DNA of 64,000 bases from DATMER01 sp035536935 (GCA_035536935.1 DATLNC010000259.1:1-64000), one strand, 5' to 3'. Counted from the stretch's first letter, positions 39,937 to 49,009 are shown. Program-made: numbers and translations. The notes: a model not told the origin generated them from the sequence alone.

Positions 39937-41979
39937 TTGTCGAGCTTGCGTGAGCCAGGGACCATCCTCGACGGCAAGTACGAGATCGTCCAGCGCCTGG
40001 GCAGCGGCGGCATGGGCGAGGTCTACCTGGTGCGCCACATCCACCTGCACGAGCTGCGGGTCATCAAGATCCTCCGCCAGGATCTCCAGACCGATCCCGC
40101 GGCCCAGAAGCGCTTCATGCGCGAGGCCCGGCTGGCCACGCAGATCAAGCACCCCAACGTCGCCATCCTCTACGACTTCGCGGCCCTCCCCGACGAGGGT
40201 AGCTTCTACATGGTCTGGGAGCACATCCAGGGCGAGGACATCGGCGAGTGGATCCGCCGCAACGGTCCATTTCCCGCGCCCCTCGCGATCCGCCTCGGCA
40301 TTCAGGCGCTGCGCGGGCTGGAGGCGATCCATGCCACCGGCGTGATCCACCGCGATCTGTCCCCGGACAACCTCATGATCACCGAGGACAAGATGGGGCA
40401 GAAGCGGATCAAGATCATCGACCTCGGCCTCGCCCGCACCCTGGAGCGCGATGCGAGCCATGATCACGAGATCACCCAGGTCGGCATGTTCATGGGCAAG
40501 CTGCAGTACTGCTCGCCCGAGCAGGCGAGCCCGTCGGGCAGCGAGGGGCTCGACCGGCGCAGCGACATCTACTCCTTCGGCCTGGTGCTCTACGAGATGA
40601 TCACGGGCCTGCCTCCGTTCGAGTCCGAGAGCCAGGCCGGCTTCATCTTCAAGCGCCTCTCTGAAGACCCGCTCCCTCTCGCGGGCCGCAACCCGCAGGT
40701 CCACGTGCCCGCCGAGCTCGACCGGGTGGTCCTCCAGGCGCTGGAGCGCGACCGCGAGAAGCGCATCCCGGACGCGATCAGTCTCATCCAGGCCTTGGAC
40801 AAGGTGGAGCAGTCCATGTCCGCGGCCGAGACGCGCGAGATCCAGATCCCCGCGGTATTTCAGAAAGACCAGAAGGCAGCGGTGGAAGCACCGGCCCCGA
40901 CCGCGCCGCGCCAGCGCAGCACCAGCGAGCTCACCAGGACCGAGCGCGACGACCTGCTCGCCCAGATCGACCGCGCCGCCCGCCGGGTCCAGGAGACCTC
41001 GGTCGACCTGTCGCGCGTCGAGGCCGCCGTGGCCTCCGGCCGGCTCGACGAGGCGCGGCAGCTCATCGCGCAAGTCGAGGCGGCGAACCCGAGAGCGCTG
41101 GGCCTGCAGCGGCTCAAGGAGCGCGTCGCCGAGGAGGCCGAGGCCGAGCGCCGGCGCCGGATCGCCGAGACCGAGCAGGTGCTCTCCAACTACATCCAGC
41201 GCAAGCAGCTCCCCCTCGCACGCCTGGCCCTGGAGACCCTCGCCGAGCTCGATCCGCAGAGCCCGAAACGGGCCGAGCACGAGGCCGCCCTGGGCCGTCT
41301 CTCCCAGGAGCTGGAGCAGGAGAAGCGCGCCGCCGCCGCCCTGGAAGCGGGGCGCGAGGCCCTGGCGCGCAACGACGTCCCGGCCGCCCGCCGCGAGCTG
41401 GAGGTCGTGGTGCGCAACGATCCCTCGGGCAAGAAGGCCGCGTCGCTCCGCGCCGACGTCGAGGCGGCCGAGCGCGAGGCGCGCACCGGCGTGGAGCTCG
41501 ACGAGCGCCGCCGCCGTTTCGACGGAATGCTCAAGGAGCACCGGGTGCGCGACGCCGAGCAGGAGCTCGAGGCCCTGTCGCAGCTCGATATCCCAAGGGT
41601 GACTCTCTCTTTCTACCGCGAGCGCCTGGACGAGATGAAGAGCCTGGTGGCGCGCGAGGAGAGGGTCTCGTTCCTGGAGATGCGCTTCCGCAAGCACCTG
41701 GAAGATCACGACTGGTTCGCCGCCCGGGACGACGCCACCGAGATGGGCAAGACCGTGCCGGCCAGCCCGCGAGCCGCGGAGATGTTCGCGCACGTCGAGC
41801 GCCTGGAGTCCGACTACCGCAAGCAGCAGTCGCTCGAGCAGGGCGTCCGGCAGGTCGAGGACTTCATTCAGAAGGGCGACGCCGCGAGAGCCGAGCTGTC
41901 CCTCAAGATCCTGCTCCAGATGGACCCCGAGAACCGCCATCGCAAGCGATTGGAGAAGCAGGTAAAAAGCATGCGATAG
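39937..41979 (+). CDS. Ser/Thr protein kinase with long coiled-coil C-terminus
   Basis: 680 aa. The Hanks-type kinase domain spans residues 14-285: GSGGMGEVY (22-30), the lysine of VIKIL (K44), HRDLSPDN (138-145) and IDLGLA (DLG in place of DFG), then SPEQASP. There is no transmembrane segment; residues ~310-680 are helical, Glu/Arg-rich and repeat-like (DDLLAQIDRAARRVQETSVD; EQELEALSQLD), a cytoplasmic scaffold rather than a sensor domain. Start TTG with GCGGAGG upstream. The stop lies within the hairpin preceding the E1 gene. Confidence 0.9.
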   Translation: MSSLREPGTILDGKYEIVQRLGSGGMGEVYLVRHIHLHELRVIKILRQDLQTDPAAQKRFMREARLATQIKHPNVAILYDFAALPDEGSFYMVWEHIQGEDIGEWIRRNGPFPAPLAIRLGIQALRGLEAIHATGVIHRDLSPDNLMITEDKMGQKRIKIIDLGLARTLERDASHDHEITQVGMFMGKLQYCSPEQASPSGSEGLDRRSDIYSFGLVLYEMITGLPPFESESQAGFIFKRLSEDPLPLAGRNPQVHVPAELDRVVLQALERDREKRIPDAISLIQALDKVEQSMSAAETREIQIPAVFQKDQKAAVEAPAPTAPRQRSTSELTRTERDDLLAQIDRAARRVQETSVDLSRVEAAVASGRLDEARQLIAQVEAANPRALGLQRLKERVAEEAEAERRRRIAETEQVLSNYIQRKQLPLARLALETLAELDPQSPKRAEHEAALGRLSQELEQEKRAAAALEAGREALARNDVPAARRELEVVVRNDPSGKKAASLRADVEAAEREARTGVELDERRRRFDGMLKEHRVRDAEQELEALSQLDIPRVTLSFYRERLDEMKSLVAREERVSFLEMRFRKHLEDHDWFAARDDATEMGKTVPASPRAAEMFAHVERLESDYRKQQSLEQGVRQVEDFIQKGDAARAELSLKILLQMDPENRHRKRLEKQVKSMR

Positions 41980-42003
41980 GAGGGAGTTGATAAACTCCCT
42001 CCT
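41978..42003 (+). promoter_or_regulatory. perfect 11-bp hairpin abutting the E1 start codon
   Basis: AGGAGGGAGTT (41978-41988), loop GATA, AACTCCCTCCT (41993-42003); the ATG is the very next base. The left arm is the only SD-like sequence and would be buried in the stem. GATAAACT inside it also looks like a -10 element at leaderless distance from the ATG. Confidence 0.7.
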
Positions 42004-44097
42004 ATGGCAATTCTCTCCCCCAGTGAAACCTCCGTCCTCGAGACGGTCCCGCAGGGCGCCCTGGAGCGCCGGCTGCGATATGCGTTCATGAAGCTCACCC
42101 GGGATTTCGACTCCCGGTTCGAGGCCCTGCTGCTCACCGGCCGGGTGTCCAAGTGGTACAGCGAGGTCGGCAACGAGGCCACCACGATCCCTGCCGGCCT
42201 GGCGCTGGGAGCGGGCGACGCGCTCTGCACCCTGCACCGCGACCTCGGGGCCATCCTCGCCTACTACCTCGACCCCGCCCGCACCTTCCCCGGCCTCGGC
42301 TTCGGCGAGCCCGACGGCCGCCGTCCCGATCCCGAGCACCTGCTGCGCCGGCTCGCCTGCCAGCTCCTCGGCAAGGGGGAGGGCTTCTCCCAGGGCATGG
42401 AGCGCTCGTTCCACTACGGCTACCTGGCCCCGGAGCACGGGCTCCTGCACCTCGGCATGATCAGCCATCTCGGCGCCATGATCCCGGTCGCCGCGGGCTG
42501 CGGCTTCGCCTTCCGCCAGAACGGGAGTGACCGCATCGCCATCAACTTCATCGGCGAGGGCGCCACCTCCACCGGCGACTTCCACGAGGGGCTCAACATG
42601 GCCGCCGTGTGGAAGCTGCCGCTCATCCTGGTCATCGAGAACAACCGCTACGCTTTCTCGACCCCGGCCCACCTCCAGTACGCGGCCGAGAGGCTGAGCG
42701 ACCGTGGCCCGGGGTACGGCATCCCCGCCGAAACGGTGGACGGCAACGATCCCGATGCCATGGCCGCGGCCCTGGACCGCGCCGTCGCCCGCGCCCGGGC
42801 CGGCGAGGGTCCGACGCTGATCGAGGCCATGCTCGGCCGCATGCGGGGGCACAGCGAGGGGGACGACTCCCTCAAGGTCGTGCCGCCCGACGAACTGGCG
42901 TCCTACCGCTCCGCCGATCCCGTTCCCGCCTACGCCCGCCGTCTGGAGGAGGAAGGCGTCCTCGACGCGGAGACCCGGGGCCGCCTGGAAGCCCGCATCG
43001 CCGAGTTGGTGGAGACGGCGATCACCAGCGCGATCGGCGCCGCGCCGCCCGATCCCGCCCTCGCCTTCCGGTCGGTGTTCGCGCCGGCTCCGGAGGCTCC
43101 CGCGGTGATCTCCTCCCGTTCAGAGGGTAAGGAAACCACCTACGTGGATGCCATCAACCGCGCCCTCCACGAGGAGATGGAGCGGGACGAGTCGGTGCTC
43201 GTCATGGGGCAGGACATCGGCATTTTCGAGGGAGCGTTCCGCACGACCAAGGGGCTCCACGCCCGCTGGCCGCGGCGGGTGTTCGACACCCCGATCGCCG
43301 AGAGCGGCACGATCGGCATCGCCATCGGCGCCTCCTTGCTGGGCTACCGGCCAGTGGTCGAGATGCAGTTCGGCGACTTCATCTCCTGCGGCTTCAACCA
43401 GCTCGTGAACGTGGCGGCCAAGCTCTACTACCGGTGGGCGGTCCCCTGCCCGATCGTGATCCGCCTGCCCACGGGGGGCGGCGTGGGCGCGGGTCCGTTC
43501 CACTCCCAGAACCCCGAGGGGTGGTTCGCCCACACGGCGGGGATCAAGGTGGTCTGCCCGGCTACCGCGGCCGACGCCCGCGCCCTGCTCAAGGCGGCGA
43601 TCCGCGATCCGAACCCGGTCATGATGTTCGAGCACAAGTTCCTCTACCGCCGGATCAAGGAGGTCCTGCCCGAGGGGGATGCCGTCGGCCGGCTGGGAGA
43701 GGCGCGCGTGATGCGGCCCGGGGACCGGATCACGCTGGTCGGCTACGGCGCCACGACCTGGACCTGCATGGAAGTGGCAGAGGAGCTGGCCAAAGAGGGG
43801 GTGGAGGCCGAGGTGGTGGACCTTCGTACGCTGGTTCCCTACGACGAGGAGACCGTGCTGGCCTCGGTAAAGAAGACCGGCCGGGCGCTGGTGGTCTACG
43901 AGGCCCAGCTCACTCTCGGCTTCGGGGCCGAGGTGGCGGCCCGGCTGGCCGATGCCGCCTTCCCCTGGCTGGACGCCCCGATCCGCCGCGTGGCGTACCC
44001 CGACCGTCCGGTGCCTTACGCGCGAGTGTTGGAAAACGCGCTGCTGCCGGACAAGGGGAAGGCGCTGGCGGCGGCTCGGGAGGTTCTCAAGTTCTAA
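42004..44097 (+). CDS. fused 2-oxoacid dehydrogenase E1 alpha-beta subunit
   Basis: 697 aa. The alpha half (1-350) has the thiamine-diphosphate motif FIGEGATSTGDFHEGLNMAA...VIENN; the beta half (about 380-697) has YVDAINRALHEEMERDESVLVMGQDIG, FDTPIAESGTIGIAIGASL and the C-terminal transketolase domain. It decarboxylates a branched-chain 2-oxoacid or pyruvate. Most E1o/E1b enzymes keep alpha and beta as separate chains, but fused forms occur. No E2 or E3 gene is nearby. Translation may be controlled by the hairpin touching the ATG. Confidence 0.92.
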   Translation: MAILSPSETSVLETVPQGALERRLRYAFMKLTRDFDSRFEALLLTGRVSKWYSEVGNEATTIPAGLALGAGDALCTLHRDLGAILAYYLDPARTFPGLGFGEPDGRRPDPEHLLRRLACQLLGKGEGFSQGMERSFHYGYLAPEHGLLHLGMISHLGAMIPVAAGCGFAFRQNGSDRIAINFIGEGATSTGDFHEGLNMAAVWKLPLILVIENNRYAFSTPAHLQYAAERLSDRGPGYGIPAETVDGNDPDAMAAALDRAVARARAGEGPTLIEAMLGRMRGHSEGDDSLKVVPPDELASYRSADPVPAYARRLEEEGVLDAETRGRLEARIAELVETAITSAIGAAPPDPALAFRSVFAPAPEAPAVISSRSEGKETTYVDAINRALHEEMERDESVLVMGQDIGIFEGAFRTTKGLHARWPRRVFDTPIAESGTIGIAIGASLLGYRPVVEMQFGDFISCGFNQLVNVAAKLYYRWAVPCPIVIRLPTGGGVGAGPFHSQNPEGWFAHTAGIKVVCPATAADARALLKAAIRDPNPVMMFEHKFLYRRIKEVLPEGDAVGRLGEARVMRPGDRITLVGYGATTWTCMEVAEELAKEGVEAEVVDLRTLVPYDEETVLASVKKTGRALVVYEAQLTLGFGAEVAARLADAAFPWLDAPIRRVAYPDRPVPYARVLENALLPDKGKALAAAREVLKF

Positions 44098-44100
44098 GGC

Positions 44101-44243
44101 GCCTGGGGTTGAAACCCCAGGCTAGAAAAGTACAGCCCTTTTCCAGGGCTGGAGGCGCAGCGGGCTGCGCCTCACCACAGACTCTCCTGAATCTCGCTCC
44201 GGGAGGAGCGACACTCTTCTAGCCTGGGGTTTCAACTCCAGGC
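44101..44243. repeat. 143-bp element bounded by 27-bp inverted repeats
   Basis: GCCTGGGGTTGAAACCCCAG+GCTAGAA at 44101-44127 is matched in inverse at 44217-44243 (26 of 27 bases). Each end is itself a palindrome (GCCTGGGGTT/AACCCCAGGC). Between them are three more hairpins: AGCCCT...AGGGCT, GAGGCGCAGC...GCTGCGCCTC, and CGCTCC...GGAGCG. It fills the gap between convergent genes and may serve as a bidirectional terminator or be a small non-autonomous mobile repeat. Confidence 0.8.
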
Positions 44244-44248
44244 AGGGC

Positions 44249-44971
44249 CTACTTCTTCTCCAGCAGCTTCTCCAGATCGGCCAGCCTCTTCTCCAGCTCC
44301 TTGAGGCGCTTCTCCAGCTCGGCTTCGCGCGGGGAGCGCATCCCTCGGCGGAGGAGCACGTCGCCCTCTCCCGGCGTGCCCTGGCCTCGCGGCAGGTTGC
44401 GGAGCCGCTCGCGGTCGAGTTGGAGGACCATCGGCTGATTCTCGCCGTCACCGCCGCGGAAGAGGAACGGTGCCATGTCGAGCTCCGCCCGCTCGCGCAT
44501 CGCGATCGCGGCGGAGAGGTTCTGCGCCTTGCCGTCGCGGTAGACCGTGATCGGCACCTGCTCCCCCTCCTTGAGCTCGCGGACCTGGGAGCGGATGTCC
44601 CAGCTCGACTTCACATCCTTGCCGTCGAGCGCGGCGATGATGTCGCCGACCTTCAGGCCCGCCTTGTCCGCGGGGCTGCCGTCCTCCACGCTGGAGACCA
44701 TGACTCCGGCGTCCTCGGGGGCGCCGAAATGAGCGCGCAGCTCGGGGCTCAGCTCGGTCAGGCCCACGCCGAGGTAGCCGCGGCGGACCGGCGTGCCCTC
44801 CGAATCGTAGACGTGCTCCTTGCCATCCTTGTCGACGATGACGATCTTTTCCCGCACCATCGGCTTGGGGCCAGGGGCATCCGGCCTCTGAGCCGGCCTT
44901 TGAGCCGAGGCGGCGGAGCCGGCCAGCAGGAGCCCGGCGAGAGCCAGGGCGTAGATGGATGGGTTCTTCAT
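44249..44971 (-). CDS. secreted PDZ-domain protein
   Basis: 240 aa. Signal peptide (ALALAGLLLAGSAASA), then YDSEGTPVRRGYLGVGLTELSPELRAHFG leading into a PDZ domain (residues ~65-160: GVMVSSVEDGSPADKAGLKVGDII). There is no protease domain. The C-terminus is a coiled coil (EAELEKRLKELEKRLADLEKLLEKK). Last gene of a sigma factor/anti-sigma/PDZ operon, so it may sense or relay envelope stress to the anti-sigma factor. The upstream gene ends 35 nt away. Confidence 0.88.
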   Translation of the reverse strand: MKNPSIYALALAGLLLAGSAASAQRPAQRPDAPGPKPMVREKIVIVDKDGKEHVYDSEGTPVRRGYLGVGLTELSPELRAHFGAPEDAGVMVSSVEDGSPADKAGLKVGDIIAALDGKDVKSSWDIRSQVRELKEGEQVPITVYRDGKAQNLSAAIAMRERAELDMAPFLFRGGDGENQPMVLQLDRERLRNLPRGQGTPGEGDVLLRRGMRSPREAELEKRLKELEKRLADLEKLLEKK

Positions 44972-45006
44972 GGACAATCCTCCTTCCAAGGATTCTGGTT
45001 GTATGA

Positions 45007-45381
45007 CTAGAACCTTGCGCTCTGGACCCGCGAGAGGTCGACCACCAGGTCCACCTCGTCGTCGCCGCCGAGATAGACCACCGGCGGCTCGGAGAGCGAT
45101 TGCAATTCCTGTTTGAGACTGTCGTGCTCGCTGCGCAGCTCCCGGATCACCCTCCGCGCCTCGGCCGTCCGCAGCGCCTCCTGTCTTCCTGCGTGGACTT
45201 GGAGGATGCCCGCGGAAGCCACTACCGTCGCCAGGGCTGCCGCCGCGAAGACCATACGCGGCTGCAGCCAGAGCTTCGGCTCGGGAGCATCCAGCCGCGC
45301 CAACACGCGGGCCGTGAACCCCGCCCGGGCATGCTCGCGGGGGAGCTCGCGGAGCAGGGGCCCTACGCTGTGGTCTTCCAT
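45007..45381 (-). CDS. putative membrane anti-sigma factor
   Basis: 124 aa. A cytoplasmic N-terminal part (LLRELPREHARAGFTARVLARL), one transmembrane helix (about residues 43-62, MVFAAAALATVVASAGILQV), then a short periplasmic coiled coil (TAEARRVIRELRSEHDSLKQEL) and an acidic end. There is no zinc HxxxCxxC motif. Overlaps the sigma-factor gene by 19 bp, the standard layout for an ECF sigma and its inhibitor. Assignment rests on context and topology. Confidence 0.75.
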   Translation of the reverse strand: MEDHSVGPLLRELPREHARAGFTARVLARLDAPEPKLWLQPRMVFAAAALATVVASAGILQVHAGRQEALRTAEARRVIRELRSEHDSLKQELQSLSEPPVVYLGGDDEVDLVVDLSRVQSARF

Positions 45382-45956
45382 GTCGGTCCTCCGTTCCAGT
45401 AAGGCGCAAGCCGTTCCTTCAACTGCTGCCGTCCGCGATGGATCCGGGACTTCACCGTGCCTTCCCGGCAGCCGAGCTCGCGGGCGATGTCGGAGTAGGT
45501 CCAGCCCTCGATTTCATGCAGCACGAGGGGGACCCGGTAGCGCAAGGGAAGTTGTGCCACCGCCGACGAGACCTCCCGGTGCAGCTCCTGGCGGAGCAGT
45601 CCGGAGGGAGCCGTGGGCTCCGAATGCCGGCCTCTTCCAAGGAAGGGCATCAGCAGCCGGAGCCGCTTCTCGCGCCGCTCCTCCGACCGCACCAGATTGG
45701 TGGCGATGCGGAAGAGGTAGGCGCGCAGGAGCCCCTGTTCGGTGTAGCCGCCGGCCGAGCGGAACAGGCGGAGGAAGGTCTCCTGCGCCAGATCCTCGGC
45801 CCGGTCCCGGTTGCCGGTCAGACGGGTGAGGTAGTTGACCACCGCGTCCTTGTGCCGCTCGACCAGGTCGGAAAAGGCATCCCGGTCCCCCGACCGGACC
45901 CGGTCCATCAGACCGGCATCGAGATCGGGAGGGGCTTGTATGAGCAAGGCATCCAT
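45363..45956 (-). CDS. ECF-family RNA polymerase sigma factor
   Basis: 197 aa. Region 2 (DAFSDLVERHKDAVVNYLTRLTGN and DLAQETFLRLFRS) and region 4 (LPLRYRVPLVLHEIEGWTYSDIARELGCREGTVKSRIHRGRQQL) are complete; there are no extra domains. The ATG giving MDALLIQAPP follows TGAGGG; an in-frame ATG at 46001 is possible but lacks an SD. Divergent from tex, with 83 bp between. Probably controlled by the anti-sigma and PDZ proteins downstream. Confidence 0.92.
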   Translation of the reverse strand: MDALLIQAPPDLDAGLMDRVRSGDRDAFSDLVERHKDAVVNYLTRLTGNRDRAEDLAQETFLRLFRSAGGYTEQGLLRAYLFRIATNLVRSEERREKRLRLLMPFLGRGRHSEPTAPSGLLRQELHREVSSAVAQLPLRYRVPLVLHEIEGWTYSDIARELGCREGTVKSRIHRGRQQLKERLAPYWNGGPTWKTTA

Positions 45957-46039
45957 CTCAGCCCTCAATAACGCACGAGTCGGGGAAGAGTTCCCGATCA
46001 TCTAGAATACGGCGTTCGCTTCGAGGAGACTCCCCTGAC

Positions 46040-48361
46040 ATGAGCAAGACCGCCGTTCTGGAATCCCGTTTTCTGGAGATCATCGCCGCGGAAGTCGGCT
46101 GCCGGCCGCACCAGGTGGAAGCCGCTTCAGGCATGTTTGCCGAGGGGGCCACCGTCCCCTTCGTCGCCCGCTACCGCAAAGAGGCCACCGGCGGACTGGA
46201 GGACCTTCAGCTCGAAAACATCTTCAAGCGACGCGAGTACTTCCTGGAGCTCACGGAGCGCCGCGACGCCGTCCTGGAGAGCATCCGCGAGCAGGGCAAG
46301 CTCACGGACGAATTGGAAGCCGCCATCCGCGCCGCGGACACCAAGCAGGAGCTGGAAGACCTCTACCTTCCCTACAAGCCGAAGCGCCGCACCCGCGCCC
46401 AGATCGCCCGCGAGAGGGGACTGGAGCCGCTCGCCGACACCCTCCTCGCCAGAGCGATGGACCGCGCCGCCGATCCCGCCGCCCTGGCTGGGTCCTATGT
46501 CGATGCGGAGAAGGGGGTCGAGGATGCCGCCGCGGCCCTGGCCGGAGCGCGGGACATCCTGGCCGAGCGCCTGTCCGAGAACGCCGAGCGCCGCGCCGAC
46601 CTGCGCAAGACGCTCGCCACCGTGGGCATCCTCCGCGTGCGCGTTCTCCCCGGCAAGGAGAACGATCCGGAGGCCGCGGTCTACCGCGACTACTTCGAGC
46701 GCGACGAGCCGGGCCGGGACATCCCCTCCCACCGGCTGCTCGCAGCCCTGCGTGGCGAGCGCGAGGGTTTCCTCCTCTCCGACCTGCGCATCGACGACGA
46801 TGGCGAGGTGGAAAGCCTCGCCCGCTCCTGGGGCGTGCTCCTGGATACTCCCTGCGGGCGTGAGGTCGCCGCGGCCACGGCCGACGGCTACAAGCGCCTG
46901 CTCCGGCCCTCGATCACCAACGAGGTCCGCTCCGAGATGAGGGAGCGCGCCGAGGCCCAGGCCATCGCCGTCTTCCGCGCCAACCTCGAAGCCCTGCTCC
47001 TCCAGGCGCCTCTCGGCCAGGTGCCCGTCATGGGGCTCGACCCCGGCTTCCGCACCGGCTGCAAGCTCGCGGTCGTGGACGGCACCGGCCGCGTCGTCGC
47101 GACCGAAGTCATCCATCCGGTCCAGCCGCACGCCGACGAGGCAGGCTCGGCCGCCACGGTCATAAAGCTGATCAGGAAGCACGGAGTCCAAGCCGTGGCG
47201 ATCGGCAACGGCACGGCCGGCCGTGAGACCGAAGTCTTCGCGCGCAAGGCCGTTCAGAACGCGGGGGATACTGGGCTGGACAAGGTGGTCGTGGCCATCG
47301 TCCCCGAGACCGGCGCCTCGGTCTACTCGGCATCGGCGGTGGCCCGCGAAGAGCTGCCGCAGCTTGACGTCACGCTGCGCGGAGCCGTATCCATCGCCCG
47401 CCGCCTCCAGGACCCGCTCGCCGAGCTGGTCAAGATCGAGCCGCGCTCCATGGGGGTCGGGCAGTACCAGCACGATGTGGATCAGAAGTCGCTGGAGCGG
47501 GAGCTCGACACCGCGGTCGAAGGGGCGGTGAACCGGGTGGGCGTCGAGCTGAACACGGCCTCGGCGCCGCTGCTCCGGCGGGTGTCGGGCCTCTCCGAGC
47601 GCGTGGCCCGGGCGATCGTCGAGCACCGGGAGGCGAACGGGCCGTTCCGGTCCCGGAAATCGCTCGTCGGCATCCCGGGCCTCGGCCCCAAGACCTTCGA
47701 GCTGGCCGCCGGCTTCCTCCGTGTGCGCGCCGGGGAAAATCCGCTCGACAACACGGCCGTCCACCCCGAGCGCTATCCGGTGGTGAAGAAGATGGCCGAG
47801 CAGCTCGCCGTGCCGGTGGGGGACCTCGTTGGCAACAAGGACCTGGTCTCGCGCCTCGACTTCGGCCGCTTCGCCGACGCCGGGCAGAACCTGGGCACCT
47901 TCACCCTGGAGGACATCCGCACCGAGCTGCTCCGCCCGGGCCGCGATCCCCGGCCGGAGTTCAAGACGCCGGAGTGGCGGTCGGACGTGACATCCGTGAA
48001 GGATCTCCAGCCCGGCATGGTGCTGGAGGGGCGGGTCTCGAACGTGACCAACTTCGGAGCGTTCGTGGACATCGGGGTCCACCGCGACGGGCTGGTGCAC
48101 GTCTCGGAGCTGACCCACCGCTGGGTCGCCGACCCCCGCGAGGCCGTGCAGGTAGGGGAGATCGTCAAGGTGAAGGTGCTCGAGGTGGACTACCAGCGCG
48201 AGCGCATCAGCCTGTCAATCAAGGTGCTCCAGCAGCCCCCTGCCCAGCAGCCTCGCCAGGCTGCCGGCAGCGCTGCCCGGCCTGAGTCGCGCAAAGTTCC
48301 GCCGCCTCCGAAACCCGGTCCCACCGTCGACGACCTGCTGCGCAAGTTCAACCGGCGCTGA
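46040..48361 (+). CDS. Tex-family S1 RNA-binding protein
   Basis: 773 aa, the normal Tex length. N-terminal HTH (HQVEAASGMFAEGATVPFVARYRKE), YqgF-like RNase H fold (GLDPGFRTGCKLAVVDGTG), helix-hairpin-helix (RKSLVGIPGLGPKTFELAAGFLR) and a C-terminal S1 domain (GMVLEGRVSNVTNFGAFVDIG). Binds nucleic acid and affects transcription and stress tolerance in other bacteria. A TAGAAT at 46005 may be the -10, and GAGGAG lies upstream of the ATG. A Pro-rich linker and tail end the protein. Confidence 0.95.
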   Translation: MSKTAVLESRFLEIIAAEVGCRPHQVEAASGMFAEGATVPFVARYRKEATGGLEDLQLENIFKRREYFLELTERRDAVLESIREQGKLTDELEAAIRAADTKQELEDLYLPYKPKRRTRAQIARERGLEPLADTLLARAMDRAADPAALAGSYVDAEKGVEDAAAALAGARDILAERLSENAERRADLRKTLATVGILRVRVLPGKENDPEAAVYRDYFERDEPGRDIPSHRLLAALRGEREGFLLSDLRIDDDGEVESLARSWGVLLDTPCGREVAAATADGYKRLLRPSITNEVRSEMRERAEAQAIAVFRANLEALLLQAPLGQVPVMGLDPGFRTGCKLAVVDGTGRVVATEVIHPVQPHADEAGSAATVIKLIRKHGVQAVAIGNGTAGRETEVFARKAVQNAGDTGLDKVVVAIVPETGASVYSASAVAREELPQLDVTLRGAVSIARRLQDPLAELVKIEPRSMGVGQYQHDVDQKSLERELDTAVEGAVNRVGVELNTASAPLLRRVSGLSERVARAIVEHREANGPFRSRKSLVGIPGLGPKTFELAAGFLRVRAGENPLDNTAVHPERYPVVKKMAEQLAVPVGDLVGNKDLVSRLDFGRFADAGQNLGTFTLEDIRTELLRPGRDPRPEFKTPEWRSDVTSVKDLQPGMVLEGRVSNVTNFGAFVDIGVHRDGLVHVSELTHRWVADPREAVQVGEIVKVKVLEVDYQRERISLSIKVLQQPPAQQPRQAAGSAARPESRKVPPPPKPGPTVDDLLRKFNRR

Positions 48362-48391
48362 TAAACTGCGACGAATCACACCGGAGGCTCC

Positions 48392-49009
48392 ATGAGTAAA
48401 ACCCTGCTGCGCCTGTCTCTCGCCCTCGTCTTCCTGTCTCTCCTGGCCTTGCCCCTGGCGGCCCGGAAAGGGAAGGGGCCGTCCACCGAGCCCGGCAAGT
48501 ACGAGGAGTGGAACGACGAAATCGACGAGTTGGAAGTGGTCCAGACCTTCAAGCTGTCCGACTACTCCAAGGTGATCGTCGAGCCGTTCGACACGGAGGG
48601 TACGCCGCTGCCCGAGAAGGACGACAACACCTACGAGCCCGTGCAGCAGGTCCTGAAGGACCCTGCCGGACCGTTCGCGGAAGGCCTCACCGAGGAGCTC
48701 GGGGGGAAGATCACGGTGTCACAGGGATCGGGTGGGAAGGGCGGGGGGACGCTGATCGTCCGGAATAAGATGCTGCACCTGGATCCCGGCTCCAAGGCCG
48801 CCCGCTACTGGGCCGGCTTCGGCGCCGGCGCCGCCCGCGCCGAGGTCTCCGGCGAGGTGGTGGATGCTGCGACCGGCAAGGTGCTCCTCCGCTTCAAGCA
48901 GGAGCGCCGCTCGGGAGTGGGCGTCGCGGGAGGCGATTACGTCAAGCTGATGCAGCGCAACCTGCGCACCATCGGCGAGGACATAGCGCTCATCCTCAAC
49001 GCGTTCTAG
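48392..49009 (+). CDS. secreted DUF4410-like protein
   Basis: 205 aa. Signal peptide (LLRLSLALVFLSLLALPLAA) followed by a domain with YSKVIVEPFDTEGTPLPEKD, an internal Gly-rich loop and ARAEVSGEVVDAATGKVLLRFKQERRSGVG, resembling DUF4410 (periplasmic or outer-membrane-associated, unknown role). ACCGGAGG precedes the ATG. The stop overlaps the convergent Rpn gene by 4 bp. Confidence 0.75.
   Translation: MSKTLLRLSLALVFLSLLALPLAARKGKGPSTEPGKYEEWNDEIDELEVVQTFKLSDYSKVIVEPFDTEGTPLPEKDDNTYEPVQQVLKDPAGPFAEGLTEELGGKITVSQGSGGKGGGTLIVRNKMLHLDPGSKAARYWAGFGAGAARAEVSGEVVDAATGKVLLRFKQERRSGVGVAGGDYVKLMQRNLRTIGEDIALILNAF

Noticed and set aside
38626..42852. Antisense open frame of 1408 codons across the SPFH, kinase and E1 genes
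   Set aside because: The opposite strand encodes three well-supported proteins with recognisable motifs; the antisense product is low-complexity His/Arg/Leu-rich, as expected from high GC in the third codon position.
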